The notes below the pieces were generated by a model. It made no database searches. It was not told where the DNA came from and saw only the letters and a list, made by a program, of their open reading frames with translations. The position numbers and the translations under genes are program-made. DNA of 6,920 nucleotides from Gammaproteobacteria bacterium (GTDB lineage Bacteria > Pseudomonadota > Gammaproteobacteria > Steroidobacterales > Steroidobacteraceae). Shown here piece by piece: positions 5,089-6,920 of this stretch (position 1 is its first letter; each line of letters starts with the position of its first letter). The DNA is taken from NCBI GenBank assembly GCA_005877965.1, contig VBNP01000234.1, forward strand, positions 1 to 6,920. Direction: 5' to 3'.

Positions 5089-5882
5089 GCGTCCGGGTCC
5101 GCATCGGTGCTGAAGCCGAACTTGGTGCCGCGGTCGTATACCAGGTTGAACTCCACGTAGCGCCCGCGCTTCAGGAGCAGCCGCTCACGCGCCGCCTCAT
5201 CGAAGGGGGTGTCCTTGCGGCGCGCGACGATGAGCGGATAGACCTCACGCAGCGCCTCCCCCACCGAGCGCACGAACGCAAAATCCGCCTGCGGGTCCTG
5301 ACTTGCGAGATCGTCGAAGAAGATCCCGCCCACGCCGCGGGGCTCCTGGCGGTGCGGCAGATAGAAGTACCGGTCGCACCATGCCTTGAACTCAGTGTAC
5401 GCGTCCGGCCGATAGCGGTCGCAGGCGCGCCGCAGCGCGCCGTGAAACGCCTCGGTGTCCTCGCTGAACGCAAAGGTCGGCGTGAGATCCGAGCCGCCGC
5501 CGAACCAGGCGCGGCTGGTGGACAGGTAACGCAGGTTCAGGTGCACGGCGGGCGCGTAGGGATTGACCATGTGCGCCACGAGTGAGATGCCGCAGGCGAC
5601 GAAGCGGCCCTCGGACTCCTGCGCCCCCGCCACCTGGGCGTGCGCCTCGGGCGCGAGCACCCCCCAGACGTGGCTGACGTTGACGCCCACCTTCTCGAAC
5701 ACCTCGCCGCGCATCAGGCGCGACTCCCCGCCGCCGTGCAGCCGGTGACCCTCGGGCTTGGTCCAGCTGCGCTGCTCGAAGCGGCTCGCCGGCTCGAACG
5801 CCTCGAACGCGGAACACAGCCGCGCCTGCAGGTCGCGGAAGTACGCGGTCGCGGGGGCGGCCAGATCGCTAGCGCCGCTCAT
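5052..5882 (-). CDS. hemF: HemF, oxygen-dependent coproporphyrinogen III oxidase
   Basis: The 276-residue enzyme catalyses the O2-dependent oxidative decarboxylation of coproporphyrinogen III to protoporphyrinogen IX, in the cytoplasm. Conserved blocks in order: HGGGESRLMRGEVFEKVGVN then SHVWG (about 49-74), H104 and H114 around NPYAPAVHLN, WFGGGSDLTP, CDRYFYLPHRQEPRGVGGIF with the FDDL that follows, and GRYVEFNLVYDRGTKFG. ATG at 5882 (MSGASDLAAPATAYFRDL) is chosen: the frame is open to 6026 but that part reads hemE out of frame. The gene overlaps hemE by 14 nt, so translation is coupled. The protein ends at LPPLVRW, about 25 residues earlier than E. coli HemF. Together with the MMRG/LMRG-type N-terminal block this resembles the short alphaproteobacterial form as I recall it, so I read the end as natural, not truncated. 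Confidence 0.95.
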   Translation of the reverse strand: MSGASDLAAPATAYFRDLQARLCSAFEAFEPASRFEQRSWTKPEGHRLHGGGESRLMRGEVFEKVGVNVSHVWGVLAPEAHAQVAGAQESEGRFVACGISLVAHMVNPYAPAVHLNLRYLSTSRAWFGGGSDLTPTFAFSEDTEAFHGALRRACDRYRPDAYTEFKAWCDRYFYLPHRQEPRGVGGIFFDDLASQDPQADFAFVRSVGEALREVYPLIVARRKDTPFDEAARERLLLKRGRYVEFNLVYDRGTKFGFSTDADPDAYLMSLPPLVRW

Positions 5883-6912
5883 GCACGTAGTCCACCAGGC
5901 GCGCAACCGAGTCGGGGTCGGTGTCGGGCCAGATGCCGTGCCCGAGGTTGAAAATGTGGCCGGGCGCCTCGCCCGCTTCCTCCAGCACCGCATCCACGTG
6001 CCGGCGCAACTCGGCGGCCGGCGCAAACAGCGCCGCCGGATCGAGATTGCCCTGCACCGCCTTGCCGGGCCCGAGCACGCGGCGCACTGCCGACAGGCCC
6101 GAGCGCCAGTCGACGCCGATGACGTCCACGTCGAGCTGCGCCACCGCCGGCATGAGGGTCGAGCCCTGGTTCACGTAGTAGATGAGGGGGACGCCCGTGC
6201 GGCGCAGCGCGGCGGCCGTGCGCCGCACGGCCGGCAGCGCAAACTGCTTGAACTCCTTCGGGGCGAGCAGCCCCGCCCAGGACTCGAACAGCATCAGCGC
6301 CTGGGCCCCCGCGCGCGCCTGCGCCGCGAGATATTCCGCCATCGCGTCCGCGAGCCGCTCGAGCAGGCGCTGCGCGGCGTGCGGCTGCGCGTACAGGAAG
6401 GTGCGCGCCGCCGCAAACTCCTTGGAGGGCCGCCCGCACACGAGGTAGCACAGGAGCGTGAACGGCGCGCCGGCGAAGCCGATGAGGGGCGCGAGGCGCG
6501 GCATGTTTGCGCGCACCAGCCGGATCGTCTCCAGCACGAACGGCACGTCACGCTGCGGCACGAGCGCGGGGAGGGCCTCGATCTGGGCATCGGTGCGGAT
6601 GGGCTCGCGCACCACCGGGCCCGGCTCGAAGGCGAGATCCACGCCCATGCCCTGCAGCGGCGTCATGATGTCGCTGAAGAGGATGGCGGCATCGAGCTCG
6701 AAGCGCCGCAGGGGCTGGAGCGTCACTTCCGCGGCGAGGTCCGGCGTGCGCGTGAGCGCCTCGAAATTGACCTTGGCGCGCAGCGCGCGGTACTCGGGCA
6801 GATAGCGCCCGGCCTGGCGCATGATCCAGATGGGCCGGTACGGGACCGGCTGCCGCAGGCAGGCGGCGAGGAACGCCGGCGTCTCCCGCGATGCGCTCAC
6901 GCGCGCAGCCAT
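5869..6912 (-). CDS. hemE: HemE, uroporphyrinogen decarboxylase
   Basis: The 347-residue enzyme removes four carboxyl groups from uroporphyrinogen III to give coproporphyrinogen III, directly supplying HemF. Signature regions are present: PIWIMRQAGRYLPEYR (27-42) with the substrate-binding arginines, FSDIMTP with catalytic D81, GFAGAPFTLLCYL with Y156, VQGNLDPAALF, and FNLGHGI with H325. Length is normal for the family. ATG at 6912 gives a natural N-terminus, but the frame stays open to the window edge 8 nt away, so a slightly earlier start cannot be excluded and the promoter is not visible. Several segments (NFEALTRTPDL, FSDIMTPLQGMGV, FEPGPVV) differ from the E. coli-type protein and look closer to non-gammaproteobacterial HemE. 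It overlaps hemF by 14 nt in a hemE-hemF pair. Confidence 0.96.
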   Translation of the reverse strand: MAARVSASRETPAFLAACLRQPVPYRPIWIMRQAGRYLPEYRALRAKVNFEALTRTPDLAAEVTLQPLRRFELDAAILFSDIMTPLQGMGVDLAFEPGPVVREPIRTDAQIEALPALVPQRDVPFVLETIRLVRANMPRLAPLIGFAGAPFTLLCYLVCGRPSKEFAAARTFLYAQPHAAQRLLERLADAMAEYLAAQARAGAQALMLFESWAGLLAPKEFKQFALPAVRRTAAALRRTGVPLIYYVNQGSTLMPAVAQLDVDVIGVDWRSGLSAVRRVLGPGKAVQGNLDPAALFAPAAELRRHVDAVLEEAGEAPGHIFNLGHGIWPDTDPDSVARLVDYVHERR

Positions 6913-6920
6913 TGCACCAC

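Noticed and set aside
5883..6026. Upstream extension of hemF to 6026
   Set aside because: The extra 48 residues are Arg/Thr/Pro-rich out-of-frame translation of hemE and have no family similarity.

Overview
This is a GC-rich chromosomal window, most likely from a gammaproteobacterium outside the Enterobacterales. The evidence is the adjacent mutY-yggX pair, a typical gammaproteobacterial arrangement, together with strong third-position GC. No tRNA, rRNA, CRISPR array, insertion sequence or phage gene is visible. The genus cannot be resolved from this sequence.

Layout. The left end (2-768, + strand) holds the tail of a NarL/LuxR-family sensor histidine kinase followed 11 nt later by its response regulator. 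A hairpin at about 788-824 separates them from a long convergent minus-strand block. Read in the direction of transcription, that block is: an ECF sigma factor (4732->4199), a single-pass membrane protein in the anti-sigma position (4202->3612), a secreted or envelope DUF4097 beta-repeat protein (3609->2716), then after a 58-nt gap mutY (2657->1572), yggX (1556->1278) and a GFA/CENP-V-type zinc-binding protein (1267->836). A good sigma-70-like promoter lies upstream of the sigma factor at 4765-4793. A TAGAAT -10-like box sits immediately before the GTG of mutY. At the right end, hemE and hemF (minus strand, overlapping by 14 nt) encode two consecutive steps of haem synthesis. A small unrecognised + strand ORF (4867-5088) with a very good Shine-Dalgarno sequence lies between the sigma factor and hemF and overlaps the hemF 3' end convergently.

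How the parts work together. The sigma, membrane protein and DUF4097 genes form a tightly coupled cell-envelope signalling cassette (gaps of 1-2 nt, or an ATGA overlap). mutY, yggX and possibly the GFA protein form an oxidative-damage or housekeeping operon. hemE and hemF act in the protoporphyrin branch, with hemF using O2.

The most notable observation is that the ECF sigma gene appears broken. Sigma region 2 is intact, but inside region 4 about 32 nt that should encode the first half of the helix-turn-helix are missing. This shifts the frame, and the end of region 4 survives in another frame just downstream. The shifted ORF ends in an ATGA overlap with the anti-sigma start, so translational coupling would survive. 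I do not see a novel defence or mobile system here. The other points of interest are the non-enterobacterial sequence character of HemE and HemF, the beta-repeat protein with its His/Gly-rich insertion, a possible leaderless mutY start, and the small + strand ORF.
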